Assembly (NCBI RefSeq): GCF_014196795.1
Contig: NZ_JACIEJ010000017.1
Location: forward strand, 1 to 60,442
Length of the DNA: 60,442 nt
Direction: 5' to 3'
DNA from: Sagittula marina
GTDB lineage: Bacteria > Pseudomonadota > Alphaproteobacteria > Rhodobacterales > Rhodobacteraceae
Under the pieces are notes generated by a model, which saw nothing but the letters and a program-made list of their open reading frames with translations, made no database searches and was not told the DNA's origin. The position numbers were made by a program, and so were the translations under genes. Below, in pieces: positions 8,914 through 18,799 of the stretch; the first letter of the stretch is position 1; each line of letters begins with the position of its first letter.

Positions 8914-9707
8914 TGAAGACTGCCTATGTAACCTTGGTCTCTAACGCCGATTTTGCGTTAGGGGCCAAAGCACTGCTCAATTCTCTTAATGTAACAGGCA
9001 CGCAGTCGGAGTGTGTTGTCTTGCACACCGGTGGCGTGCCGTCCGAAGCGCTGGACCCGTTGGTGGCTTTGGGTGCAAAGATGATAGCCGTGGACCACTT
9101 GCCGGTGTCGGATGCGTTCAACGTGGCCCACTCCAAGCAGGAAATTCACGGAAAGAACCCCTTCACCAAAGGCGAAAAACCGGCCTTTCACACGCCACTC
9201 GACAACTTCTGCAAGTTGCGGCTTTGGCAGTTGCCCTACGACCGCGTCGTCTTTCTCGATGCCGATACCTTGGTTCTGCGCAATATAGACGTGTTGTTCG
9301 ACTACCCTGAATTCTGCGCCGCACCGAACGTCTACGAAAGCCTCTCGGATTTCCATCGTCTGAACTCCGGCATCTTCACCGCACGCCCATCTCAGGAGAC
9401 ATTCGACGCCATGCTCCGGCGCCTTGATGCGCCCGGTGCGTTCTGGAAGCGTACCGATCAGACCTTTCTGGAAAGCTTTTTCCCCAGCTGGCATGGCCTG
9501 CCTGTGACGTTCAACATGCTGCAATATGCATGGTTCAATCTGCCGGACTTATGGCGGTGGGACAGTATAAATGTCGTGCATTATCAATACGAAAAACCAT
9601 GGCAAGACCACGCCAAGGTGGAACAGCTTCGACCGTTGATCGAACTCTGGCGCGCCTATGCAGAGGGCACCCCCCCTGACCTGACGACACTGGCCAACCC
9701 CACATGA
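8913..9707 (+). CDS. sqdD: Sulfolipid glycosyltransferase SqdD
   Basis: This 264-aa protein belongs to glycosyltransferase family 8 (glycogenin-like). Hallmarks are the N-terminal YVTLVSNADFALGAKALLNS, the metal-binding FLDADTLVLRN (DxD motif) and the acceptor-site NSGIF. In Rhodobacter sphaeroides SqdD is thought to transfer sulfoquinovose from UDP-sulfoquinovose to the lipid acceptor. The call rests on the family signature plus its place between sqdB and sqdC. It starts inside the sqdB stop codon and ends overlapping the sqdC start (ATGA), so all three are translationally coupled. It is presumably membrane-associated, but no hydrophobic segment is visible. Confidence 0.92.
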   Translation: MKTAYVTLVSNADFALGAKALLNSLNVTGTQSECVVLHTGGVPSEALDPLVALGAKMIAVDHLPVSDAFNVAHSKQEIHGKNPFTKGEKPAFHTPLDNFCKLRLWQLPYDRVVFLDADTLVLRNIDVLFDYPEFCAAPNVYESLSDFHRLNSGIFTARPSQETFDAMLRRLDAPGAFWKRTDQTFLESFFPSWHGLPVTFNMLQYAWFNLPDLWRWDSINVVHYQYEKPWQDHAKVEQLRPLIELWRAYAEGTPPDLTTLANPT

Positions 9708-10525
9708 TCGCTTTGACTGGTGCAACCGGGCTGGTGGGCCGCTGGCTTTTACCTTTAGCCGATTTGACCTTTGGCCGCGGGCCTGCGGGCAAGCGACACA
9801 GGGACTACAGTCTCACCGGTCCTCCCCCTGACTTGACCGGCGTCACAACACTTATTCACGCCGCGTTTCAGCATGAGCCGGGGCGCTATCGAGGCGGTGA
9901 GGGCGACAATCCGGAGGGCTTCATAGAAGCCAACTTACACGGCACCCTGAGGTTATTCGATGCCGCCGCCGACGCAGGCGTTGAGCGCGTCATTTTTCTG
10001 TCATCACGCGCTGTTTTCGATGGGCTGCCGCCGGGCACCAACCTAAGCGAAGACCTCACGACAGAGCCGAAGTCACTCTACGGGCAGGTCAAAGCCGCGG
10101 CTGAAACCCGCCTGTTCAGCCTCCCAATGGTAGGCATATCTCTCCGCGCCACAGGGATCTATGGTCCCGGCAAGGATCACAAATGGACCGGGCTTTTTGC
10201 AGACCATCTGAACGGCAGGCCCGTCGCGCCGCGTCGCGGTACAGAGGTCCATGGTACAGACCTCGCTCAAGCGGCCCGGCTCGCGCTCACGTCGGCGACC
10301 TCGGGCGCAATGCATGTGTCGGATATCTTCCTCGACCGGCACGACCTGTTGACCGAAGTGAACCGGCTTACAGGCTGCAAAATCGCCCCGCCCACCCGCG
10401 CCACATCGCCCGTCAGTCCTTTGATTTGTGACAAGCTCCGGAGCCTCGGCTGGACGCCCGGCGGTATGAACCTGCTACGAAGCAGCCTTTCGGAAATGCT
10501 GCCTGAGACTGCGGCACGGACGTAG
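9704..10525 (+). CDS. sqdC: SqdC, NAD-dependent epimerase/dehydratase-like sulfolipid protein
   Basis: The 273-aa protein is a short extended SDR enzyme with the Rossmann motif TGATGLVG at residues 5-12 and a YGQVK active-site pair (YxxxK). The final third is divergent. In Rhodobacter sphaeroides loss of sqdC leads to accumulation of sulfoquinovosyl-dihydroxyacetone, suggesting a role in supplying or reducing the correct acceptor; the exact reaction is not settled. The assignment here depends on operon position after sqdB and sqdD, with a four-base overlap to sqdD. No sqdA acyltransferase is in the window. A GC-rich hairpin overlaps its stop codon. Confidence 0.88.
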   Translation: MIALTGATGLVGRWLLPLADLTFGRGPAGKRHRDYSLTGPPPDLTGVTTLIHAAFQHEPGRYRGGEGDNPEGFIEANLHGTLRLFDAAADAGVERVIFLSSRAVFDGLPPGTNLSEDLTTEPKSLYGQVKAAAETRLFSLPMVGISLRATGIYGPGKDHKWTGLFADHLNGRPVAPRRGTEVHGTDLAQAARLALTSATSGAMHVSDIFLDRHDLLTEVNRLTGCKIAPPTRATSPVSPLICDKLRSLGWTPGGMNLLRSSLSEMLPETAART

Positions 10526-10549
10526 CGCGGGGGCTTCCCCCGTCCGTGC
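10514..10549. terminator. GC-rich hairpin between convergent sqdC and tgt
   Basis: The stem gcacggacg/cgtccgtgc encloses an inner ggggg-ctt-ccccc stem. It overlaps the sqdC stop codon and ends two bases from the tgt stop codon. It is symmetric and could serve both convergent genes, but no T run is present on either side. Confidence 0.45.
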
Positions 10550-10551
10550 GC

Positions 10552-11709
<1,158 letters not shown>

Positions 11710-11848
11710 CTACGCGGTTCATCCGTCGGATGCCAGCGTTCCAGTTTTCCATCTGGATGAAGATTATGCTTAAAGCGCCCTGAAACTGCCGAATTCTACA
11801 TTCAAAAGCAACTTGCCCCGCCCCAAACTATGTCCCACCTTCGTGATT

Positions 11849-13606
11849 ATGAGCAGCCCTCCCCGTCGTATCGCCGCCCTGCTGACCCAATACGAAACCC
11901 GCCGCGATGCCATCGACTGCGCGGAGGGCGAAGGTCTGCCCGATCCTGATATGGATCTTCATCCGTTGACCCTGCAGATTGTCGCTGATCCAAACCTTGA
12001 TCCGACTTGGAAAGCCCCGTTTCGTTCCGGATTTCACCGCAAAAGCCACGCAATACGACAAGAATTGCAGGGTCTGAGCGAGCTATGTAGCCTACACGGC
12101 ATGTTGATCGCACATCTGCGCAAGCGCGATATTCCCGAACATGCGCCTGTTTTGTTCCACCGACTGTGGGCTGAGCACTGCGATCATTTGTTGACACATC
12201 TGGACTCGCGATGGCTGGTGTCCGCCGTCACGACCTTCGGCGATCATGGGCTGACCGCGGAACAGCGCTGCACCGGACTGGCGCTGTCTACGTTGTTCAG
12301 CATGATGAAACTGTATGAGACGGAGCGGCTGTATTCTGACCACGCGCCGGATCAGCCATTCTCTGCGCGCCACCGGCAAAAGGCAGACCTGCCGCTGGAT
12401 ATGGATCCATACGCGTTGGTCGGGGGTGGGCTGGATGTGAACACTCTTGCACGGCTCTGGACAGAAGCCGCTAGGGACGCCGTCATAGCTCCATTGGCAC
12501 ATCATCTTTTGCACACGTTGCTCGACGATAAACGTGCGCTTTTTTCCCGTCTGGCCGAGATGCGTGCAGAGAAGGAAACAAAGCGTGCGCAAAAGCCCCA
12601 TAACGCCTCACCGCGGCCGGGTGCAAAGCAGCCGCCAGAGACCCGTCAAAACGCGCCCGTCGACCAAAGCCAATTGCCCGCCAGCGTCGCCGAACTGCGC
12701 TGGGGCCTCGTGACCACCACCAATGCACCCCTGGATCAGATCGCACGATTTGCCGCGCACCACATCGACCTCGGCGTGGAACGGCTGCATATCTATCTGG
12801 ACAAGCCGAACCCCGAGGCCGAAGCCTTCCTTACTCACCCACGCATTCACCTGATCTCGACCGATGCAGCCTATTGGGATGGCCATGCAAAGTCTCGGCC
12901 CGATGCACATCAGCTGCGCCAAGCCTTCAACGCCACGCGATGTCTGCATGGCCCCGCTGCCCAGCACCATTGGCTGGGTCATATAGATGTGGACGAATTC
13001 CTGCTGTGCGAAAAACCAATTGCTCAGCTGCTGTTTGATGCGCCCAATAGCGCGGCTTTTGTCCGTATCCCTCCGGCAGAGGCATTGGCCTGCGCAGGAC
13101 CGCCCCGCCATTTCAAGCTGACCCATGCGCAGGCGAATGTGAAAAAGGCGGAACTGCAAGACATTTATCCGACCTTCGGAATGCACCTGTACGGTGGCTT
13201 TCTGTCCCATACGTCAGGCAAAATCTTTGCCCGGACCGGCATCCCCGACACTCGTTTAGGGATCCACGCGCTCAAGTACAAAGGCCAGGACGCCGGCAAC
13301 CGCTACAAGCCGAATGGCCTGCTGCTTGCTCATCTCCACACGCCCAGTTGGGACCACTTCATGGCACATCTCGACTTTCGTCTGGAAAAAGGTTCCTACC
13401 GCCCGCGGTCCGAGCGCCCAGAATTGGGGCAAGCGGAATTGCTGCGGTTCTTGCAGCAAGAGGACGGCGGTCTACGCGCGTTTTTTGACGAGGTGGTCGC
13501 CGACACACCCGACCTGCGCGAACGGCTGGGCAAACGCGGTATGCTGATCACCCGGGACCTTGCCCTCGATGCCAAGGTCGCGCGCGTTTTCGGACGTCTG
13601 CCATGA
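11849..13606 (+). CDS. Two-domain protein: unknown helical domain plus Glyco_tranf_2_4-type glycosyltransferase
   Basis: The protein is 585 aa from this start. Residues about 1-240 form an alpha-helix-rich region that I cannot assign to a family. A Lys/Gln/Pro-rich linker follows. From about residue 280 to the end is a GT-A-like glycosyltransferase module (start LRWGLVTTTNAPLDQIARF; metal-binding HIDVDEFLL; later FLSHTSGKIFARTG). The same module is repeated as the separate next gene, with which it overlaps by four bases. Products of this family usually decorate surface polysaccharide or protein; the acceptor here is unknown. The start is uncertain: the frame is open from 11813 with TTG and GTG options, and no strong ribosome-binding site is present. 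Confidence 0.8.
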   Translation: MSSPPRRIAALLTQYETRRDAIDCAEGEGLPDPDMDLHPLTLQIVADPNLDPTWKAPFRSGFHRKSHAIRQELQGLSELCSLHGMLIAHLRKRDIPEHAPVLFHRLWAEHCDHLLTHLDSRWLVSAVTTFGDHGLTAEQRCTGLALSTLFSMMKLYETERLYSDHAPDQPFSARHRQKADLPLDMDPYALVGGGLDVNTLARLWTEAARDAVIAPLAHHLLHTLLDDKRALFSRLAEMRAEKETKRAQKPHNASPRPGAKQPPETRQNAPVDQSQLPASVAELRWGLVTTTNAPLDQIARFAAHHIDLGVERLHIYLDKPNPEAEAFLTHPRIHLISTDAAYWDGHAKSRPDAHQLRQAFNATRCLHGPAAQHHWLGHIDVDEFLLCEKPIAQLLFDAPNSAAFVRIPPAEALACAGPPRHFKLTHAQANVKKAELQDIYPTFGMHLYGGFLSHTSGKIFARTGIPDTRLGIHALKYKGQDAGNRYKPNGLLLAHLHTPSWDHFMAHLDFRLEKGSYRPRSERPELGQAELLRFLQQEDGGLRAFFDEVVADTPDLRERLGKRGMLITRDLALDAKVARVFGRLP

Positions 13607-14538
13607 TCCGTTGGGGCACTGTCTCCACGGTCAAAGCATCGCTGGATGCGATCCAGCGCTTTGCTGCTTGGCATCTCGAACACGGCGCGCATCGCATTTA
13701 CCTCTATCTGGATGACGATGTGCCAGAGACACTGGCCGCCTTGAAAACTCATCCTAAATTACGCGTAATACACACCGATGCGGCGTATTGGGCCAAGCGC
13801 AATGGCCGTCCGGTCAAACATCAAACGCGCCAATCCCTGAACGCCCGTCACTGCAACAATCGCAAAGTCGAGGTGGATTGGCTCGCCCATATAGACGTGG
13901 ACGAGTTTCTCGTGCCGACCCGTCCCATCGGCGACCAATTGGCCGGCCTGCCTGATGGGGCGCTCTGCGCCCGCATCCGCCCGATAGAGGCGTTGGCCCC
14001 CGGCCCCGGCACCACTCCCGGCGAGACGGTGTTCAAAGCCTTCCACATTGATCAGGCCAAACGCCAAAAAGCGGCTGAAGATTGCTTTCCCAATTTCGGC
14101 GCTCACCTCTCCGGCGGCTTTCTCAGCCATGTGGCGGGGAAACTCTTCTTCCGCACCGGACTGAAGGGGCTCCAAATCAAAATTCACAACGTGAGCCTGA
14201 ACGGCGCGCAAAACCCCGGGCAAGAGGCCTTGCCCGACACGGAACTCGCTCATTTTCATGCCGACAGCTGGGAGCATTTCCGACATGCCTACCGTTTCCG
14301 GCTTGATCGAGGCTCTTATCGCGACGAGCTGAAGCCACAGGTCCGCAGAACCGGGGCGTTGTCTCATCACGAGCTTTTCAATGCCTTGGAGGCACAGGGC
14401 GGCGAACAGGAACTGCGCAAATTCTTCAACGAAGTCTGCTTGGCAACCCCAGGCCTGTGTGATCGCCTCACCAAGCACGGGCTGCTGCGCAGACACCGGA
14501 TGGACCTAGAAACACTGCGCGACAAACACTTCAGTTGA
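13603..14538 (+). CDS. Glycosyltransferase, Glyco_tranf_2_4 type, tandem paralogue
   Basis: The 311-aa protein matches the C-terminal module of the preceding gene over its full length. Both share a start of the form RWGxVxTxxAxLDxIxRFAA, the metal-binding HIDVDEFL, the segment GGFLSHxxGKxFxRTG, and the C-terminal HFHADSWEHF versus HLHTPSWDHF. It is therefore a tandem duplicate lacking the N-terminal helical domain. Its ATG overlaps the stop codon of the first gene (ATGA), so they are co-translated. Both probably act in the cytoplasm on surface glycan assembly, but substrate and acceptor cannot be read from the sequence. Confidence 0.85.
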   Translation: MIRWGTVSTVKASLDAIQRFAAWHLEHGAHRIYLYLDDDVPETLAALKTHPKLRVIHTDAAYWAKRNGRPVKHQTRQSLNARHCNNRKVEVDWLAHIDVDEFLVPTRPIGDQLAGLPDGALCARIRPIEALAPGPGTTPGETVFKAFHIDQAKRQKAAEDCFPNFGAHLSGGFLSHVAGKLFFRTGLKGLQIKIHNVSLNGAQNPGQEALPDTELAHFHADSWEHFRHAYRFRLDRGSYRDELKPQVRRTGALSHHELFNALEAQGGEQELRKFFNEVCLATPGLCDRLTKHGLLRRHRMDLETLRDKHFS

Positions 14539-14734
14539 TCGAGATCTGAAAACCGTCTTCAATTCGGGAAAAACAAGCCAAACCGGTCCTAAAGGCCACG
14601 CTTGATTGACCTTTCGCGTTTTTTTTACTATAGGACGCGCAGGGGATGAAATCGACAAGAGGTCGGGCCGACCGGGCCGTCCCCCATACATACGCGCGGG
14701 CCAAGTCTCTGTGTCCGCAATCACACGGACATAC

Positions 14735-16201
14735 ATGACAAAATTCTCTGATCTGAACCTCAGCCCCAAAGTCCTAAAAGCCGTCGAAGAGGCCGGATAC
14801 GAAACGCCCACGCCGATTCAGGCTGGAGCGATTCCCCCCGCTCTGGATGGCAAGGATGTGCTGGGGATTGCGCAGACCGGCACCGGCAAGACCGCGTCGT
14901 TTACGCTGCCCATGATCACCAAACTTGCGCGTGGCCGCGCACGCGCTCGGATGCCGCGCTCACTTGTGCTCTGCCCGACCCGTGAATTGGCGGCACAGGT
15001 TGCGGAGAACTTCGACACTTATTCGCAATACGTGAAACTGACGAAGGCACTTCTGATTGGCGGCGTTTCCTTCAAGGAACAAGACCAGCTTATCGACAAG
15101 GGCGTCGACGTTCTGATTGCCACACCGGGTCGCCTGCTGGACCATTTCGAACGTGGCAAATTGTTGCTGACCGGCATTGAAATCATGGTCGTCGATGAGG
15201 CTGACCGGATGCTCGACATGGGGTTCATTCCCGACATCGAACGCATTTTCTCGCTCACGCCCTTCACGCGCCAGACGCTGTTTTTCTCCGCTACGATGGC
15301 ACCTGAAATCGAACGGATCACCAACACTTTCCTGTCCGCTCCAGCGCGCATTGAAGTCGCCCGTCAGGCCACCGCTTCAGAGACGATTGAGCAGGCTGCC
15401 ATCGCCTTTTCGCCATCGCGCAAAGACCGTGAAGGCAGTGAAAAGCGTGCCGTTTTGCGTGCTCTGCTGGATGCAGAAGGCGACGCTTGCGACCGTGCCA
15501 TCGTTTTCTGCAATCGCAAGGTCGACGTGGATATTGTAGCGAAGTCGCTGAAGAAATACGGCTACGATGCAGAACCGATCCACGGGGACCTCGACCAATC
15601 CCACCGCACGCGCACCCTTGAAGGGTTCCGTGAAAATAAAATCCGCATCCTCGTCGCATCTGACGTGGCCGCCCGCGGGTTGGATATTCCAGCAGTATCG
15701 CACGTGTTCAACTTCGACGTACCAAGCCACGCCGAAGATTATGTCCATCGCATTGGACGCACCGGCCGTGCAGGTCGTTCGGGAAAAGCCTTTACCATCT
15801 GTGTGCCGCGCGATGAAAAGAACTTGGACGGTGTAGAAAAACTGCTTCAAAAGGCAATCCCACGCCTCGAGAACCCAGCCAAAATCGCCAAGCCTGCGGA
15901 CACCACAACTGACGAAAAGCCGGAGAAAAGCTCCCGCACTCGCAGCCGCCGCACCACATCGACGTCCGATAAGTCAAAAGTCGACGCCAAGCAGGCAGAG
16001 GTTAAAAGCGATCCTCCCAGCGAGAAAACCGGTTCAGTGGCTCTGAGCGACGCATCGCCGAAAAATAAACGCACTGATACAAAGCGCACCGATGACCGCA
16101 GGCACGACCGTCGCCCTGATCGTGGCAACAACGTGGTCGGCCTCGGCGATCACATGCCCGAGTTCATCGCGCTGAGTTTTGATGAACGCCGCGCAGGGTA
16201 A
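14735..16201 (+). CDS. DEAD-box ATP-dependent RNA helicase (RhlE-like)
   Basis: This is an RNA-unwinding helicase of 488 aa acting in ribosome assembly, cold adaptation or mRNA decay. The motifs appear in order: Q motif (GYETPTPIQAGAIP), I (AQTGTGKT), Ia (PTRELAAQ), II (VVDEADRMLDMGF), III (SATM), IV, V (ARGLDIPAVSHV) and VI (HRIGRTGRAGR). After about residue 385 comes a low-complexity Lys/Thr/Ser/Arg-rich tail of roughly 100 residues, typical of RNA-binding tails in this group. I chose the ATG at 14735 because it gives the usual N terminus; the ribosome-binding site is weak and the frame is open upstream. It ends at a strong terminator shared with osmC. Confidence 0.96.
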   Translation: MTKFSDLNLSPKVLKAVEEAGYETPTPIQAGAIPPALDGKDVLGIAQTGTGKTASFTLPMITKLARGRARARMPRSLVLCPTRELAAQVAENFDTYSQYVKLTKALLIGGVSFKEQDQLIDKGVDVLIATPGRLLDHFERGKLLLTGIEIMVVDEADRMLDMGFIPDIERIFSLTPFTRQTLFFSATMAPEIERITNTFLSAPARIEVARQATASETIEQAAIAFSPSRKDREGSEKRAVLRALLDAEGDACDRAIVFCNRKVDVDIVAKSLKKYGYDAEPIHGDLDQSHRTRTLEGFRENKIRILVASDVAARGLDIPAVSHVFNFDVPSHAEDYVHRIGRTGRAGRSGKAFTICVPRDEKNLDGVEKLLQKAIPRLENPAKIAKPADTTTDEKPEKSSRTRSRRTTSTSDKSKVDAKQAEVKSDPPSEKTGSVALSDASPKNKRTDTKRTDDRRHDRRPDRGNNVVGLGDHMPEFIALSFDERRAG

Positions 16202-16218
16202 TTATCTCAGCTTCGCTT

Positions 16219-16251
16219 AAAAAAAGGCCGCTCAATTGAGCGGCCTTTTTT
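16219..16251. terminator. Bidirectional Rho-independent terminator
   Basis: The perfect stem aggccgctc/gagcggcct with the four-base loop aatt is flanked by a seven-base A run on the left and a six-base T run on the right. It therefore works on both strands and lies between the convergent helicase and OsmC genes. Confidence 0.95.
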
Positions 16252-16269
16252 CATTCTTCAATTTACGGT

Positions 16270-16695
16270 TTACGCAAAGGTTGCCGTCATAGTTATTTCG
16301 CAGTCCAAAAGTTTGGAGATCGGGCAATTCTCTTTGGCGGCTTCCGCAGCTTTCATGAAGTCCTCTTCAGAAGCACCCGGCACCTTGCCTGCCACTGTCA
16401 GATGGGACTTAACAACTGCAAAACCGCCGTCTTTCTTGTCCATATAAATTTTGGCCGTTGTGCTGATCTCTTCGGGAACGAAATCGCTTTCGCCTAGGAT
16501 CATTGACAGCGCCATCGAAAAACAACTCGCATGCGCCGCACCGATCAACTCCTCGGGATTGGTGCCGGCACCATCCTCGAAGCGTGTGTTGAACCCGTAA
16601 GGCTGGTCTTTCAAGGCGGCGGATTCGGTTGAAACCAAACCTTTACCCGTCTTGAGGTCACCCATCCATTTTGCGGAACCGGCTTTCTCGATCAT
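16270..16695 (-). CDS. OsmC/Ohr-family peroxidase
   Basis: The 141-aa protein belongs to the OsmC family of dimeric thiol peroxidases that reduce organic hydroperoxides. The two catalytic cysteines are visible in HASCFSMALS and ENCPISKLL, and the catalytic arginine is in the segment NTRFEDGAGTNPEELIGAA. The spacing and the NPEELIGAAHASCFSM stretch fit the OsmC branch better than Ohr. Two ATG codons lie in tandem after taggag; I chose the second because its spacing is better. It is a single gene bounded by the shared terminator on its 3' side. Confidence 0.94.
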   Translation of the reverse strand: MIEKAGSAKWMGDLKTGKGLVSTESAALKDQPYGFNTRFEDGAGTNPEELIGAAHASCFSMALSMILGESDFVPEEISTTAKIYMDKKDGGFAVVKSHLTVAGKVPGASEEDFMKAAEAAKENCPISKLLDCEITMTATFA

Positions 16696-17056
16696 CATAG
16701 TCTCCTAATAGGCAATTAGGTGCGTACTGCACCCTCCACGGTCAACGTGAGGACGCAGCCGAAGTTCCCTATTGTTTTATTTTACCAAAATCGGAACGGC
16801 TAAGGCTCAAAATGAAGCCAACACGCGTAAAAGAACTGGACGTTTGCGACATGGCGGACACCGCGATGTCCATCAACGCAATGCCGATATCCCGCCGCTA
16901 ACCGAAATGACGAACGGTGTAGAATTACGAGAAGGGACGCAATCTGGGTGTAGCTGTCGTGCCCAAAACAAAGACCTGAGGTCAAAATTCACGCTCATTG
17001 GTCGCACAGCACGATATTTGTCGCTGACGCGCATCCGTCGACTACTCGAAGAACAC
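16696..17056. other. Intergenic region between osmC-like gene and rnj
   Basis: About 360 bases hold no gene I can support. The left end must contain the promoter of the minus-strand osmC-like gene. A 29-codon frame starting at 16811 (+) is too short and has only a weak ribosome-binding site. The sequence is more AT-rich than neighbouring coding DNA. Confidence 0.4.
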
Positions 17057-17097
17057 GCGCGCCCAGTCTCAGAAATCGGACCTGAAACTGGGCGCGC
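17057..17097 (-). terminator. Hairpin downstream of rnj
   Basis: A perfect 11-base-pair stem, gcgcgcccagt/actgggcgcgc with a 19-base loop, ends ten bases after the rnj stop codon. No T run follows on the rnj strand. It is a likely transcript end or stabilising structure for the nuo-distal transcript. Confidence 0.55.
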
Positions 17098-17107
17098 AGA
17101 TTGAAGC

Positions 17108-18775
17108 TTAGCTCAAACGGCTGACCACAACGGTGACTTCAGGTTTTTTGCCAATTTCCGTATTACAGGTCTGCCGAACCACCCGGCGCAGCCCTTCCTC
17201 CAGCTTGTCGTCGTCGGTCAACGTCTTTGCACCGGAACGGCCAAGGAACTGACCAAGGTCTGCTTCCAAAACGTCTACCAGTGGAACATTACTGCGCCCA
17301 GTCTCTGCGAGGCCCATAAGATCAACCCAAGGCTCGCCAAGCGGTTCATCCTCTTCGTCCATGATCAGCGTAACAACCACATGACCGTTCAGAGCCATGC
17401 GAATACGGTCCCGGACGATCCCATCCAGCGCGCCAATCTGTACAGAGCCGTCCAGATAGGTCCGGCCTGTTTCGATGTACTCGGCCACCTTCGGTGCGTT
17501 GCCCGTGAGGTCAATCATCATCCCGTTCACGGCCAGGATACCCTGACGGTTGCGATCTTTCGAGATCTTCACATGTTCGCGCAAATGGCGGTGCTCACCG
17601 TGCATCGGCACAACGATCTGAGGCTGTACAACGTCCTGCATGGTCAGCAAGTCCGGGCGGTTGGCATGGCCGGAAACATGGTAATCGCCCATGCTGTCGT
17701 CCACCACGTCCACACCTTTTTCCGAGAGCTGATTCATGATGTGGATCACGCCCTTTTCGTTGCCCGGAATGGTTTTGGAAGAGAAGAGGAACAGATCGCC
17801 CTCTTTCAGCTCAATGCCATTGAATTTGCCGCGCGACAGTTGGGCCGAAGCGGCACGCCGTTCGCCCTGCGACCCGGTAACGATCAACATCAGGTTTTCG
17901 CGCGGGATCGAAGCGGCGTCCTCCACTGGAACAACCGGCGGAAAGTCCTTCAAGACGCCGGTTTCCACGGCGGCTTCGACCATCCGGCGCATCGCGCGGC
18001 CCAATAGTACGATTGATCGACCCGCCCGTGCGCCAGCTTCTGCCAGCGTACGAACCCGCGCCACGTTGGATGCGAAGGTTGTCGCCACAACGAGCCGCGG
18101 CGCTTCAGCCACCAGCTTTTCAACGGCGGGGCCAACGATGACCTCAGACCGGCCAGCCGTGGGCGTAAATACGTTGGTGGAATCGCAGACCAATGCTTTT
18201 ACACCGGCTTTGGACACATCCGCCCAAAGGTCAGGATCCCACGCTTCGCCAACCAGGGGCTGGGTGTCGAGTTTGAAGTCTCCGGTGTGCACAATGCGGC
18301 CAGCCGGGCTATCGATTACAAGGCCGGAGCTTTCCGGGATCGAGTGTGAAATCGGCAAAAAGCCCACCGTAAATGGGCCGATCTTTGTGGTCTCAGGCCA
18401 AGGGGAACAAGTCTTCACCGCCTGACCTTCGACGCCGTATTCTGCCAACTTGTGACGCGCGATGTTCGCCGTGAAGGCACGTGCATAAATCGGCACACCC
18501 AGATCCTCAAAGGTGTGACCCACTGCACCAACGTGGTCTTCATGCGCGTGCGTGATGACAAGCGCCTCGATCCGATTTTTATTTGCTTTCAGCCACGTGA
18601 TATCCGGCAGGATAAGGTCTACGCCCGGTGTCCCGTCCATGTCCGGAAATGCCACGCCCAGATCCACGACAATCAGGCGCTCTTCGCCCGGCTTGCCATA
18701 GCCATAGACATAACAATTCATACCAATCTCCCCGGCCCCACCAAGGGGGAGGTAGATCAAACGTTCTTCGCTCAT
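17108..18775 (-). CDS. rnj: Ribonuclease J
   Basis: RNase J is a metallo-beta-lactamase/beta-CASP nuclease with endonuclease and 5'-3' exonuclease activity in RNA maturation and decay. The 555-aa length is usual. The N terminus LIYLPLGGAGEIGMNCYVYG is family-specific. The zinc ligands lie in THAHEDHVGAVG; a later histidine motif is in IVHTGDFKLD. The beta-CASP insert includes STNVFTPTAGRSE, and PMHGEHRHL lies in the C-terminal half. It lies 24 bases after coaX on the same strand, so it is probably the last gene of a birA-coaX-rnj unit that may extend from nuoN. Confidence 0.96.
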   Translation of the reverse strand: MSEERLIYLPLGGAGEIGMNCYVYGYGKPGEERLIVVDLGVAFPDMDGTPGVDLILPDITWLKANKNRIEALVITHAHEDHVGAVGHTFEDLGVPIYARAFTANIARHKLAEYGVEGQAVKTCSPWPETTKIGPFTVGFLPISHSIPESSGLVIDSPAGRIVHTGDFKLDTQPLVGEAWDPDLWADVSKAGVKALVCDSTNVFTPTAGRSEVIVGPAVEKLVAEAPRLVVATTFASNVARVRTLAEAGARAGRSIVLLGRAMRRMVEAAVETGVLKDFPPVVPVEDAASIPRENLMLIVTGSQGERRAASAQLSRGKFNGIELKEGDLFLFSSKTIPGNEKGVIHIMNQLSEKGVDVVDDSMGDYHVSGHANRPDLLTMQDVVQPQIVVPMHGEHRHLREHVKISKDRNRQGILAVNGMMIDLTGNAPKVAEYIETGRTYLDGSVQIGALDGIVRDRIRMALNGHVVVTLIMDEEDEPLGEPWVDLMGLAETGRSNVPLVDVLEADLGQFLGRSGAKTLTDDDKLEEGLRRVVRQTCNTEIGKKPEVTVVVSRLS

Positions 18776-18799
18776 GCTTTCGCCTCTGTCTCAGGCACC

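Noticed and set aside
11849-14538. Frameshifted single glycosyltransferase gene
   Set aside because: The two frames each encode a full copy of the same module, so this is a tandem duplication with a normal four-base overlap and not one broken gene.
16772-17104. 110-codon + strand frame between the osmC-like gene and rnj
   Set aside because: It passes through the hairpin behind rnj, has no ribosome-binding site and no recognisable similarity.
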